DNA of 64,000 nt from UBA4459 sp963776205 (GCA_963776205.1 CAVZLR010000008.1:1-64000); one strand, 5' to 3'; positions 45,088-55,528 are shown, numbered from the stretch's first letter. A program made the numbers and translations. The notes: generated by a model from the sequence alone, not told the origin.

Positions 45088-45309
45088 AGTTAAAAGAGGG
45101 CGAAATGTCGTTACTCTTTCAGGGGAATCGATTAAGTATATTCTTACCACCACACAAGTCTTCTAAGCTTTGCTACACATAAAGGCATTGTGCTTGAGCT
45201 GAAAAGTTTTTCAAGTCTAGGTTAACAATGACAGGCTGTAGGGGCCTTGATTTGAAAGAATACAAAGCAAGCGGCAGGTAGACATTAATTTGTTTGCCTG
45301 TTTTTATTT
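45088..45309 (+). ncRNA. Candidate structured small RNA or long 5' leader with terminator
   Basis: A -7 box at 45076-45083 and an intrinsic terminator bracket about 220 bases without an open frame. The terminator stem is CAGGTAGAC (45275-45283) against GTTTGCCTG (45292-45300): nine pairs including two G-U, an 8-base loop, then TTTTTATTT at 45301-45309. Inside, CTTGA/TCAAG around an AAAA/TTTT core forms a hairpin near 45198-45222. CTCTTTCA near 45113 can pair with TGAAAG near 45252, giving a long-range closing helix. The terminator ends 38 bases before the MFS gene. It may be a free RNA (6S-like size and long-range pairing) or an attenuating leader of that gene. No known class is recognised. 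Confidence 0.5.
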
Positions 45310-45347
45310 ATGCGGAAGTCGTACTTTAGCCCGGTTTAAAACAGCTT

Positions 45348-46706
45348 ATGAATACAATAAAAAAGACACTTAATGATTCTCCTGTCGCTCGCTGGGGAGT
45401 GCTTCTCCTCGTTGGATTTATTCTTTCAGTAAATTATTATTTCTACGATGCCTTTTCCACATTGAAAGATTTAATGACCAAAGAATTTGGTTTCTCCAAC
45501 ACCGACTACGGGTTGTTCGTGTCCTTTTATTCCATTCCCAATACCTTCCTGTTAATGGCTGTTATTGGAGGTATTATTCTGGATAAGTTAGGCATACGCA
45601 GAACAGGCTTCATTTTCGTTTTTTTCATGGCGTTTGGTGCAATATTAACAGCTTATGGAGCATCTGATGGGTACAGGGCCGGTGGGTTGGGTTATTCATT
45701 TATGCAATCTATACTTCCCAGTTATTCACCAGAACTAAAAATGATGTTGTTGGGGAGGTTCTTTTTTGGACTTGGGGCCGAAACATCCATAGTAGTAATC
45801 AGTAAAATTCTGGTAAAATGGTTTAAAGGAAAGGACCTGGCACTGGCATTCGGACTTAAAGTTGGATTCGGCCGGCTTGGTACTTTTGCAGCTTTGCAAA
45901 TCTCTCCTGTATTAGCAGATGGGGGGGCACAGCTTACTACTGCTGTTTGGTTGGCCGCTGTTTTAGTGTTGACGGGTCTGCTAGCTTTTATGGTTTATAT
46001 ATTGCTTGACCTTAAGTTTGATAAAAATGCTGCTAAAACAACTGTAAAAGCTAAAATAGAGCCATTCAGAATTAAAGATGTGATGGACTTGTTTACAAAC
46101 CGAGCTTACATTTATATTGCGCTGATATGTGTTACCTTTTATTCAGCTGTATTTCCATTCATGGCTTTTGCGCCCGATTTCTTTTATCATAAATTCGGGA
46201 TGACTTATGAAAAAAGTGGACAAATAGCGTCACTCCTGCCGCTTGGAACCTTACTGTTCACGCCTTTGTTTGGATTTTTGATTGACAGGATAGGAAAAGC
46301 AGCAACGGCCATGATCTATGGTTCGCTGGCTCTCTTTATTGTACACCTGGTTTTTACTTTTACAGGTTTTCCACCTTATTTACCCATGTTACTGCTCGGT
46401 GTCGCATTTTCATTAGTACCCGCTGCCATGTGGCCTTCAATGGTAAAATTAGTTCAAGAAAAGGAAATCGGTACCGCATATGGTTTGATGTATTCCATTC
46501 AAAACATTGGATTATGGGGTATCCCTATCCTGGCCGGGATAATTCTGGACAAAACAAATCCGGGAAATCCAGAAACACTTAACTACACGGGAACGATGAT
46601 CATGTTTGCCATATTGGGACTATTTGGACTTTTATTTGCCTTGCTATTAAAGCGAGAAAATAAAAAGAATAGCTACGGGGTTGAATTGCCACTTAATAAA
46701 AAATAA
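45348..46706 (+). CDS. MFS transporter (MFSD1-like)
   Basis: A 452-residue protein with twelve predicted membrane segments. The MFS cytoplasmic-loop signature is GGIILDKLGIRRTGFIF after the second helix, then LLGRFFFGLGAETSIVVISK and WFKGKDLALAFGLKVGFGRL, and the C-terminal half repeat GFLIDRIGKAATAMIYG. The overall pattern resembles the group that includes eukaryotic MFSD1; several Bacteroidota members are annotated only as MFS transporter. Substrate unknown. It is preceded by a structured leader or small RNA with a terminator, which could make its expression conditional, and followed by a small exported NTF2-like protein. Confidence 0.9.
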   Translation: MNTIKKTLNDSPVARWGVLLLVGFILSVNYYFYDAFSTLKDLMTKEFGFSNTDYGLFVSFYSIPNTFLLMAVIGGIILDKLGIRRTGFIFVFFMAFGAILTAYGASDGYRAGGLGYSFMQSILPSYSPELKMMLLGRFFFGLGAETSIVVISKILVKWFKGKDLALAFGLKVGFGRLGTFAALQISPVLADGGAQLTTAVWLAAVLVLTGLLAFMVYILLDLKFDKNAAKTTVKAKIEPFRIKDVMDLFTNRAYIYIALICVTFYSAVFPFMAFAPDFFYHKFGMTYEKSGQIASLLPLGTLLFTPLFGFLIDRIGKAATAMIYGSLALFIVHLVFTFTGFPPYLPMLLLGVAFSLVPAAMWPSMVKLVQEKEIGTAYGLMYSIQNIGLWGIPILAGIILDKTNPGNPETLNYTGTMIMFAILGLFGLLFALLLKRENKKNSYGVELPLNKK

Positions 46707-46764
46707 TCTCTTTTTCCACTTATCATGATTACCTTTAACTCACAAATTATAAAACTTAAAAAAA

Positions 46765-47244
46765 ATGAGAGCAATTTTTGTGATTTTAATGTTAAGCTAT
46801 GGTTTCTTATTATCAAACATAAGTCAAGCACAGGAATTCATATCTGAAGATCAACAATCAATTATGGATGTGATCCAGACAGCTTACGTGGATGGGCTGC
46901 AGAATGAGGGAGATCTTGAAAAAGTGGATAACGGATTTCATCCGGGATTCGAGTTACTTGGTATCGGAAACGGTAACCAAATGTGGAAACTACCGATTTA
47001 TAACTGGAAAGAAACTACCAAAGATGCCGTAGAAGAAGGTAAGAAGCCCAGAAAAGATGATGAACTGGTGTCAGTGAATTTTTTATCTGTTGATGTGAGC
47101 GGTACGGCTGCTGCCGTAAAACTCGAGTTTTATGTAGCCGAAAAACTTACCTACATTGATTACTTGTCGTTATACAAATTCGAAGACGGCTGGAAAATTG
47201 TCAGTAAGATTTTCTATAAATTTCCAGAGAAGGAAGAGAAATAA
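46765..47244 (+). CDS. Exported NTF2-like (putative lumazine-binding) protein
   Basis: The 159-residue protein has a signal peptide (MRAIFVILMLSYGFLLSNIS ending SQAQ) and an NTF2-like cone fold: IMDVIQTAYVDGLQNEGDLE, NGFHPGFELLGIGNGNQMWK, VNFLSVDVSGTAAAVKLEFY and the final pair LSLYKFEDGWKIVSKIFYKF. This pattern is the lumazine-binding-like group (PF12893), found as periplasmic proteins of unknown ligand. It starts 58 bases after the MFS gene in the same direction and could be part of the same transcript. It converges with the DUF6150-type gene with a 3-base gap. Confidence 0.85.
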   Translation: MRAIFVILMLSYGFLLSNISQAQEFISEDQQSIMDVIQTAYVDGLQNEGDLEKVDNGFHPGFELLGIGNGNQMWKLPIYNWKETTKDAVEEGKKPRKDDELVSVNFLSVDVSGTAAAVKLEFYVAEKLTYIDYLSLYKFEDGWKIVSKIFYKFPEKEEK

Positions 47245-47247
47245 ATT

Positions 47248-47598
47248 TTAATACAGGAGGTAGATTCGTTCCTTATTTCGCCAAGCTGCATCGTACCTGC
47301 TGTCTACAAAATAGATCAACAAGTCGGCATCATATTTTGAATCCGTAAAATAGACCTTTTTATCAGCATCATACCTGTTTTCAACAAAATACCAGTGTCC
47401 TTCGTTGCCGGTAGCATTATATTTACTTTCTTCTTTGTAAACCAGTAAATCAGCATCATACCTGCTGTCCACCACATATATTTTTACATCGGCATCATAG
47501 CGGTTATCACAGGAGTATATCTTTTGAGCTTTTAAAGGAATAGATGTAACTAAGAAGTTTAAAATGAAGAGAGTCAGCAAAAGATATATTGATTTCAT
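47248..47598 (-). CDS. Small exported YDAD-repeat protein (DUF6150-like)
   Basis: From ATG 47598 the 116-residue protein has a signal peptide (MKSIYLLLTLFILNFLVTSI, then PLKAQ). The mature part is built almost entirely of a short repeat, [NSR][RK]YDADxKxYxxD: NRYDADVKIYVVD, SRYDADLLVYKEE, SKYNATGNEGHWYFVE, NRYDADKKVYFTD, SKYDADLLIYFVD and SRYDAAWRNK. This matches the DUF6150 type. Each unit probably forms a beta-hairpin, giving a small solenoid or barrel in the periplasm. Function unknown. The open frame extends 31 residues upstream, but the signal peptide fixes the start. It is divergent from another repeat-built small protein at 47787. Confidence 0.85.
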   Translation of the reverse strand: MKSIYLLLTLFILNFLVTSIPLKAQKIYSCDNRYDADVKIYVVDSRYDADLLVYKEESKYNATGNEGHWYFVENRYDADKKVYFTDSKYDADLLIYFVDSRYDAAWRNKERIYLLY

Positions 47599-47745
47599 GA
47601 TACTGGAATTTAAGTGATTGATTGCAAAAACTGTGCTATTTGTTAAATTTAAAGCAAACTTTTTACTCAAAGAATAATTTCCGCCATTCACCGACAGGGT
47701 TTCGCCATTCGTCGATTATGTATTTACACAGGGGCAGTTTCGATG

Positions 47746-47753
47746 TAGTTTTG
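47746..47753 (+). promoter_or_regulatory. Bacteroidota-type -7 box for the 47787 gene
   Basis: TAGTTTTG fits TAnnTTTG and lies 34 bases before the start at 47787. Confidence 0.5.
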
Positions 47754-47786
47754 CTTCAGAAAGTGAAACTAAAAAACAATCATACC

Positions 47787-48245
47787 ATGAAAGCAATATT
47801 AAAATCAACCGCCATCACAACTATCATCATCCTTCTTTTCTCATTCAATACAATGGCTGATGTAAATTTTAATGAAGAAACCTATATTGACGACATTCCT
47901 TTTAACACGGAAGCTATATATAGTAAAGTTGTTATCGAAAGAAACATTCTGGATTTCGAAGTAAACGAAGAAACCTATATCAACGACATTCCTTTTAGTA
48001 CAGAGACGATAGCAGAGGACAAACTATATGAATTGGCAATTACTGAGAAGTTTACATTTGATGAAGAAGATTATATTGATGATATTCCATTCAGTACAGA
48101 AGTTATTTGCCAGCAACTGGATGATACAAACGATTCGGATGCAATGACTTGCGATGTAAACGAAACCCTGAACAGCAATTATCAGGAAGAAGAAGTGGAA
48201 TTAAAATATTTTGAACAAAACAGCCATACCCTGGTGCGTTTTTAA
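47787..48245 (+). CDS. Small exported protein with three EETYIDDIPF repeats
   Basis: From ATG 47787 the 152-residue protein has a signal peptide (MKAILKSTAITTIIILLFSF, then NTMA). It carries three near-identical motifs spaced about 31 residues apart: FNEETYIDDIPFNTE (28-42), VNEETYINDIPFSTE (59-73) and FDEEDYIDDIPFSTE (91-105), followed by an acidic C-terminal tail. The protein is strongly acidic. I do not recognise a named family; similar EETYIDDIPF proteins exist as hypothetical in Bacteroidota. The regular spacing suggests three small repeating structural units or binding sites, perhaps for a cation or a partner protein. The frame extends far upstream, but the promoter box and signal peptide fix the start. 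Confidence 0.82.
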   Translation: MKAILKSTAITTIIILLFSFNTMADVNFNEETYIDDIPFNTEAIYSKVVIERNILDFEVNEETYINDIPFSTETIAEDKLYELAITEKFTFDEEDYIDDIPFSTEVICQQLDDTNDSDAMTCDVNETLNSNYQEEEVELKYFEQNSHTLVRF

Positions 48246-48286
48246 AGCGCCTAACAATAGGTTTTCATAGTTAAATTTAAGAGAAG

Positions 48287-48313
48287 AAATCCTGCTGAAT
48301 GGTGGGATTTTTT
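48287..48313 (+). terminator. Intrinsic terminator after the EETYIDDIPF-repeat gene
   Basis: AAATCC (48287-48292) pairs with GGATTT (48305-48310) around a 12-base loop, followed by TTT-ATT. It lies 42 bases after the stop. Confidence 0.65.
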
Positions 48314-48432
48314 ATTGATATAAAATGATATCTAAAATGAAGATTGCAGCCAAATACTTAATTTGTAAGAATTAGTGATAATTTCTAATAACATTCGATC
48401 AGAACAAGATTTTAATTTCATATTTAAATGAC

Positions 48433-48440
48433 TATTTTTG
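48433..48440 (+). promoter_or_regulatory. Bacteroidota-type -7 box for the 48482 gene
   Basis: TATTTTTG fits TAnnTTTG and lies 42 bases before the start at 48482. It would drive the small exported protein and the PKD surface protein that follows within 11 bases. Confidence 0.5.
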
Positions 48441-48481
48441 TAGGAATTGATTTCAGACCGAAATCTTAACCCAAATTTATT

Positions 48482-48949
48482 ATGAAAATGCGGCTGCTTT
48501 TGTTTGTATTATCATTTTATTGCTTTCTTTCCGCCAATTCCTTTGCTCAGCAGATCCAACTTCAGGAAGACCCTAAAATAATGACAGTTTCTGAACTTAC
48601 TATTTTAGCTGAAAAAGCTAATTTTGATGAAAATATCACGTCGGAAATTCATAAGGACAGTAGGTGCACATATTTCGCCATTGATAGACATAGGTTAGAT
48701 TCAAGATTTTTGGAGTTACGAATTCTCGAGCAAGTATATTCTGACAAGGTAGTTGTACATATTGGACAGTCTGAACCTCATAAATTTATGTTATTTCTGG
48801 CAAACAATGTATTTAATGAAGACAATGGGAATTTGCTGAATAAATTGAACACATTTTATGCTGTTGCATTGGATGAAAAGTTATCCATGAACGAAGAGCA
48901 GTTGACAAATTGGATTATTGAGCATGATAAAACAGATATAAGAAAATAA
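48482..48949 (+). CDS. Small exported protein of unknown function preceding the PKD protein
   Basis: The 155-residue protein has a signal peptide (MKMRLLLFVLSFYCFLSANS ending FAQ). The mature domain contains ILAEKANFDENITSEIHKDS, CTYFAIDRHRLDSRFLELRI, KVVVHIGQSEPHKFMLFLAN and LSMNEEQLTNWIIEHDKTDI. I do not recognise it. The single Cys and mixed alpha/beta pattern suggest a compact periplasmic domain. It ends 11 bases before the giant PKD protein, so the two are almost certainly co-transcribed. It may be a dedicated accessory or partner for export or anchoring. Confidence 0.8.
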   Translation: MKMRLLLFVLSFYCFLSANSFAQQIQLQEDPKIMTVSELTILAEKANFDENITSEIHKDSRCTYFAIDRHRLDSRFLELRILEQVYSDKVVVHIGQSEPHKFMLFLANNVFNEDNGNLLNKLNTFYAVALDEKLSMNEEQLTNWIIEHDKTDIRK

Positions 48950-48959
48950 AATGACTGGT

Positions 48960-51900
48960 ATGAAAACTATATTTTTCATAATTATGCTCGTTTTTATTCC
49001 CTGGTTAACAATAATAGGTCAGGGTGATTTTTGTATTGATTCTGAACCTTTCTGTACAAGTGATTCATATGTTTTTCCGGCAGGTGTTAATTCTGGTTCC
49101 GCTGAACCCGGGCCAAATTATGGATGTCTTACAACACGACCCAATCCAGCCTGGTATCATTTGAAAATTGGTATTGCAGGGGATATTGATATAAGAATGT
49201 TCAGCACACCAACTGAAGATATTGATTTCATATGCTGGGGACCATTTACTGACCCAGTTACTCCTTGTACAGCCCAATTAACTGGTGGTGCAATTGTCGA
49301 TTGCAGCTACTCAAACAGTTCTGTGGAGCATTGCTATATACCAAACGGACAGATAGATGAGTATTATATTCTATTGATTACAAATTTTTCGAACGATCCT
49401 TGTAATATCTCATTTGAAAAAGTTGCAGGAACAGGTGAAACGGATTGTTCAATTGTACCTCCGCCGATGGGCAGCAATAGTCCTTTATGCGTTGGAGATG
49501 ATCTAAATTTATGGGCAGACGATGTAACAAATGCAACCTACGCATGGACCGGACCCAATGGATTTACTTCCAATCAGCAGAACCCGACAATTCCTAATGT
49601 AGGGTTACAACATGCAGGTGACTATGAACTTATTGTAAGTGTAAATGGAAATCAAAGCAGCCCGGTTTCAACCACAGTAGAGGTTTTTCCAAGACCTTCC
49701 CCCAATTTTTCGTATGTTAATTCATGTACCGATGAGACGGTCACATTTACGGATCTGTCAACAGTTAATCCCGCCACTGAGCCCATTACAACTTGGGAAT
49801 GGGATTTTGGAGACGGGCAGACTTCCGCAAATCAGAATCCATCGCATTTGTATGCTGCATCAGGAACCTATAATGTTTCATTAACTACCTACACAGGGGC
49901 GATGGGTTGTCCTCAAACAATTGTCATTACCATTGATGTGTACAATGCACCGACGGTTAACGCCGGAGCGGATCAGACTATACCAAACGGCTGGTATACA
50001 CTACTGGATGGAAGTATTAGTAATGGTTCGGGAAATTATAGTTATTCTTGGTCTCCTGCAGGGATGCTGGTAGACGCAACCGTTGAAGACCCACAAACAG
50101 TTCAGTTAAGTGCAGATCAGGTTTTTATTTTAAACGTTACAGATTTAAATTCGGGTTGTGTAAATTCAGATGCAATAACAGTATTTATTTCAGGCACCCC
50201 TTTTACATCTAATATCACTGCAACGCCTATGTCTCTTTGTTCAGGAGAAACGGTGGATCTTCTGGCAAATGCAAGTGGAGGTTCAGGAACTTATACGTAT
50301 TCATGGTCTTCTTCGCCTGCTGGATTTACATCAACTCTTAGTAATCCATCTCATACACCCGGTTTTACTACAACATATTATGTAGATGTTTTTGACGGTC
50401 AAAATACAATTACCAGCCAGGTCACGGTGCAAGTAATTCCAAACCCGGTTGCAGACGCAGGAAGAAATAAATTTATTCCTGTAGGTACAAGTACAATACT
50501 GGATGGTGCGAATGTAAGTGGAGGTTCAGGAGTGTATACATATTCATGGACCCCAGCTGGACTGCTGGTAGACCCAACAGTTTTAAATCCACAGACGGTT
50601 GCTTTAAGTCAGAATACAAGTTTTGTTTTAACAGTAACGGATGCAAATGGTTGTGTAAGTAATTCGGATCAGATGTGGGTAATTCCTGTATTTCCTCCAA
50701 CATGCCCGACATTAACGGTTGATTTTACTTCTACTTACGTTGGATGCAGCGAAGTGGTATTTGAAGACAATACAACTTTTGATTTTCCTGATCCTTCGTA
50801 TAACATTGTTGATTGGTACTGGGATTTTGGAGACGGAACAACGGGATCAGGCAACCCGGTAAACCATCATTTTGATCGAGGTATTTTTACCGATGTAAAA
50901 ATGGTAATTCTTGTTGATTCCATGGGGTTTATCTGTACCGACTCAATCAATAAGTTCATGATGATTAACCAATCACCTGACGTATTTATTGCCAGCACAC
51001 CAAATCCTGTTTGTGTTGGTGAGCCCGTTTTTTATAACGGAACTTCAGGTTTTAATATAGGTAACTGGCTGTGGGATTTTGGAGATGGCCATACCAGCAC
51101 AGTTAATTCCCCAAACCAGACACATGTGTACAGCAGTCCCGGAACATATGATGTAACATTAACGGTTACAGATGAAAATGGATGTGATAGTACAATCAGC
51201 CCACCTTATCAGCAAATTGTATTAGAAAGTCCTGTAGCTGATTTTTCATGGGACCCTGAACCGGCCTGTTTAAATTCACCGGTCCAATTTACAGATCTTT
51301 CATCGCCCAATATAACAGCATGGGAATGGTTTTTTGACGATGGATTTACATCCAACTTGCAAAATCCTATACATGTTTTTAATGCACCCGGAGACTTTGA
51401 AGTAACTTTGACAGTTACTGATACCGCAGGGTGTTCTGGCAGCATAACTAAGACCATACAGATTAATAGCTTGCCTGAACCCGACTTCGAAACAAATACA
51501 CCCATTTGCCTGGGAAATGAAGTACAATTTACAAGTTTATCTGTATCACCTAATGGTTATATAAGCCAATGGATTTGGGATTTTGACGATGGCAACTCGG
51601 TAGTAATTGATTATCCGGATGATCCGGATGTTGCTCACCAGTATGCAACTGCCGGAACGTATCAGGTTTCATTAACCGTTATTGATTCAGATAGTTGTGA
51701 GGGAACCATTGTAAAACAAATAGACGTGGCAGCAAGCCCAATAGCTGATTTTATTTTTGAAGCTAATTGTTTTGGTGCGCCGGTACTATTTACCGATTTG
51801 TCAACGCCAAACGGGGGCCCTGATCTTTATTACTGGCAGTGGAACTTTGGTGATCCAAATTCGGGAGAAAATAATGTTTCAAGTTTACAAAGCCCTTCAC

Positions 51901-54900
51901 ATATTTTCACAAGTCTGGGTGTTTACAGTGTTCAGCTCATAGTATTTAATCTGGAAGGCTGTTCAGACACCATTGTGCAAGATGTTACCGTTGATCCGGC
52001 ACCTCTTGTTGACTATACCATGTCTGCCGACACCCTGTGTTTAGGAGAGGAAGTAACTTTTACCGGATCAGGTCCTTTTAGTTCATGGACATGGTATATT
52101 AGCGATGGAAGCGTATATAGCGCTCAAACTATTACCCATTTTTTTCAAACTTCAGGTACATTTGATATTCTATTGATTGCGTTAACAGCAGATGGCTGTA
52201 TTGGCATAAAAGATAGCACAGTAGTGGTGAATCAACTACCTACGGTGGATTTTGAACATTCTGATCAGGCGTGTGTAAACGATCCAATAGATTTCTTAAG
52301 TTTAGCTACTTCTCCTAATGGACAAATTTTGCAGTGGACATGGGATTTTGGCGACGGAACGCAGGTTACCATAGATTATCCTGACAGTCCGAATATCTCA
52401 CACGTTTATACTTCAAATGGAAACTATGAAGTTTTTCTTACCGTTACTGATGAAAAAGGATGTTTAAATACAACATCTAATTTCATTAATGTGAATACCA
52501 GCCCTATTGCAAACTTCAATTATGAAAGTACGTGTATTGAATCTCCAGTTCTGTTTACAGATGTTTCTTCAACAGGCGGAGGATCCGAATTATATACCTG
52601 GGAATGGTATTTCGATGACCCTGCTTCTGGAATGAACAATACATCCAACGTGCAAAATCCTTCACATATTTTTTCGAGCCCGGGTACATATTCGGTTTCA
52701 TTGGTGGTGACCAATATTCAATCCTGCAGCGATACCTTAATAATTGAAATTGTAATGGATCCTTTACCTGTAATTGATTTTACAATGACAGAGGATACCC
52801 TTTGCTTGGGAAATGTCGCTGAATTTTTTGGTATGGGTACTGATATTCAATCCTGGGAATGGGACTTCGGGGATGGAATAGGTTACGCATATAATCAGAA
52901 CACGGATTATTTGTACACCGAACCGGGAAGATACATAGTTACGCTGACTGCTACAGATATTAATAATTGCCAGGTGAGCATATTTTATAATATTGAAGTC
53001 AGATCTTTACCAGATGTCGATTTTACGCTCGCCAACTTATGCTCAGGTGACTCAACTTATTTTTATCGATGAGACACTGATTATCAATGGGTATCCGATT
53101 AGCTGGGAATGGGATTTTGGAGATGGGTCAATATCCGCTTTGCAAAATCCAGCACATCTTTATAATTCATTTGGCAATTATGAAGTGGTTCTGACCGTTA
53201 CTGATAATGCCGGATGTGCGAATTATGCAACGCAGATGATCTCAATTAATGACCAATCCGAATGCTGCCTTTAGCTTTCAGACAGATTGTGTTAATGAGG
53301 GCGTGGTTAACTTTAGCGATGAATCGAGTTTGAGTAATAGCAATAGCCCGATTCAGAGTTGGCATTGGGATTTTGGTGACGGCTTTTCATCTTTAGAACA
53401 AAATCCACAGCATTCATATGCATATATTGACAGTTGCTACACGGTTATACTTACTATTGTTGACACAAATGGTTGTAGCTCATCTGATACGAGCTTAAAT
53501 GTTTGTTTGTATCAGGTTTTTGATATTGGTTTTTATGTATCAGATGAGTGCTTTGGTGATGATGTGTTTTTTCAGGCATATTATACGCCCGCCTATGATT
53601 CTGTTATTTCTTATACGTGGAATTTTAATGATGGTAGTTCACCAGTAATAACCTATCATGATACTATATCGCATAACTTTCCTGAACCGGGCACATATGT
53701 TGTTGAATTAACAGCAATTGATACAAATGGTTGTTCCGTATCTATTTATGAGAATATCGTTTTTAATCAATTACCTACTCCTGATTTTACTTACTCACAA
53801 GGTATGTGCGATTCGATACAGTTTTCTGATCAATCGGTAGCTGGAGGAAGTCAGATAGAAAGCTGGTATTGGGATTTTGGAGATTATGCTTCACCTGAAA
53901 ATTACTCTGTAGAAAAGAATCCTATTCATTACTACCCTCTTAACGATAGCATCTATGATGTAAAGCTGATTATTACAAATCTTAACGGCTGTGTTGATTC
54001 TATCATAAAACCAATTGCGGTTAACCCTTGTTTACACGCAGAAATTGAGGAGCTTACCGGAACACTCTGTGCAAATAGTGATATTTGCTTTAATGACCTG
54101 TCATTTGTTTTTAGTACCAATTTAGTAATAGATAATTGGCATTGGGATTTTGGAGACGGGACAACAATTGATTATAATGTTGAGCAGAATCCCGTCTGTC
54201 ATACTTATGCTGCCGGAGGAATTTATGAAGTCAGGCTAACCATTTCCATTATTACACCGGAAAATATTGCTCTTAGTGATGATTTCATATATGAAGTAGA
54301 CATAAACCCTGCTCCTTCTGCTCATTTTTATGTTAGTAGCACATCCTGCTCACAGACACTTACTGACTTTACAGATTTATCTGATAATAATGGAGCACCG
54401 ATAAGCATATGGGAATGGGATTTCGGAGATCTTTCAAATCCCGGTAGTATTTCTAATAATAAAAATCCATCGTATTTTTATTCAGAAGAGGGATTATATA
54501 CCATTGAGCTGATTGTAGCGAATGAATTTGGTTGTAGCGATACAATTTATGAGGAAATTGAGGTTTTTCAAAAACCGATAGCTGAGTTTGTAGCTGATAT
54601 TGCCTGTCTGGACAAACAAACCTTCTTTTTCGATGAATCGATTGAAGGAGGTACTGATATTGAATCCTGGGATTGGAATTTTGGAAACCCGCTTTCAATC
54701 ATTGATACATCTTACCAGGAAAATCCAGTATATCGTTATTCAGAAACCGGGAGCTATGATGTAAGGTTAATAATTAGTGATTTAAATCAATGTGGGGATA
54801 CAGTTATAAATCAATTGAATGTTTTTGAAAATCCATTAGCCAATTTTGAAATTGATGGTGACTTTGAGAATATTCAGGGCCAGGTTAATTTTGTGAATAC

Positions 54901-55423
54901 CAGTACCGATGCTGTGGCATATGATTGGGACTTTGGTGACGGTCAGACATCTGAGGAAGAAAATCCAATTATAACCTATTATGAAGATGGTATTTATACA
55001 ATTACACTTATTGTAGCTAATGAAGATAATTGTTATGATACAGTCTCGCAACCGTACGAAATGATGTACACTACACTGTATGTTCCAAATTCATTTGCAC
55101 CTGGAAATCTTGAAAATGCTTTTAATCCGGCAATGTTGGAAGATGCCGCTTTTATCATTAAGGGTGTAAATCTTTCAGAGTACGAAGTTGAAATTTATGA
55201 TGTCTGGGGAAACCTGGTTTGGGAAAGTGATGCTCTTATAGATGGCCAACCAGCAGAAAGTTGGAATGGGCATTATAATGGTAATGATAACATGGACTTG
55301 TGTCCCTCAGGTGTTTATACATGGAAAGTAAACGCCATATTCAGGGATGGAACCATTTGGAAAGGTAGCAATAATGGGGACGATAACATAAAACCATTCG
55401 GAACGGTTACTCTAATTCGATAA
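48960..55423 (+). CDS. Giant PKD-repeat surface protein with T9SS type B (gliding-associated) C-terminus, two frameshifts
   Basis: The start at 48960 gives a signal peptide (MKTIFFIIMLVFIPWLTIIG). The N-terminal region (FCIDSEPFCTSDSYVFPAG ... NFSNDPCNISFEKVAGTGET) is followed by Ig-like modules and then 18 PKD domains recognised by WxWDFGDG-type motifs. The C-terminus (TTLYVPNSFAPGNLENAFNP ... VEIYDVWGNLVWESD ... SGVYTWKVNAIFRDG ... PFGTVTLIR) is the gliding-motility-associated domain used as the type B T9SS signal. The frame is broken near 53060 (T-run) and 53255, dividing it into parts of 1370, about 70 and 724 residues; the full protein would be about 2150. It is probably a surface adhesin or gliding adhesin of the SprB kind. 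PKD repeats 5-7 and 8-10 are a tandem duplication. Confidence 0.88.
51471..53006 (+). repeat. Tandem duplication of a three-PKD super-module
   Basis: Codons 51471-52235 (255 residues, from LPEPDFETNTPICLGNEVQF) and 52236-53006 (257 residues, from LPTVDFEHSDQACVNDPIDF) align end to end. In both, the first PKD has PNG.I.QW.WDF.DG...IDYPD.P, the second has SPIA.F...C...PVLFTD.S...GG, and the third has VDPxPxxDxTM.xDTLCLG. Amino-acid matches are about half, so the duplication is old. Confidence 0.8.
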
Positions 55424-55528
55424 TTTAAGATATCGTTATCAAGTACCAAACTATGAAGCCCCAAAGGTTATTTTTATTGCCGGTTAAATCAAGTAGATTT
55501 TCTGAATTAGATAAATACACTTAAAGTT

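Noticed and set aside
45088..45309. Calling the small RNA 6S, tmRNA, RNase P or SRP RNA
   Set aside because: None of the core motifs of tmRNA, RNase P or SRP RNA is visible, and the 6S-like pairing is too weak by eye to name it.
52993..53274. A separate 93-residue gene inside the PKD protein
   Set aside because: It contains one PKD motif (WEWDFGDGSISALQ) in line with the neighbouring frames; it is a fragment between two frame breaks.
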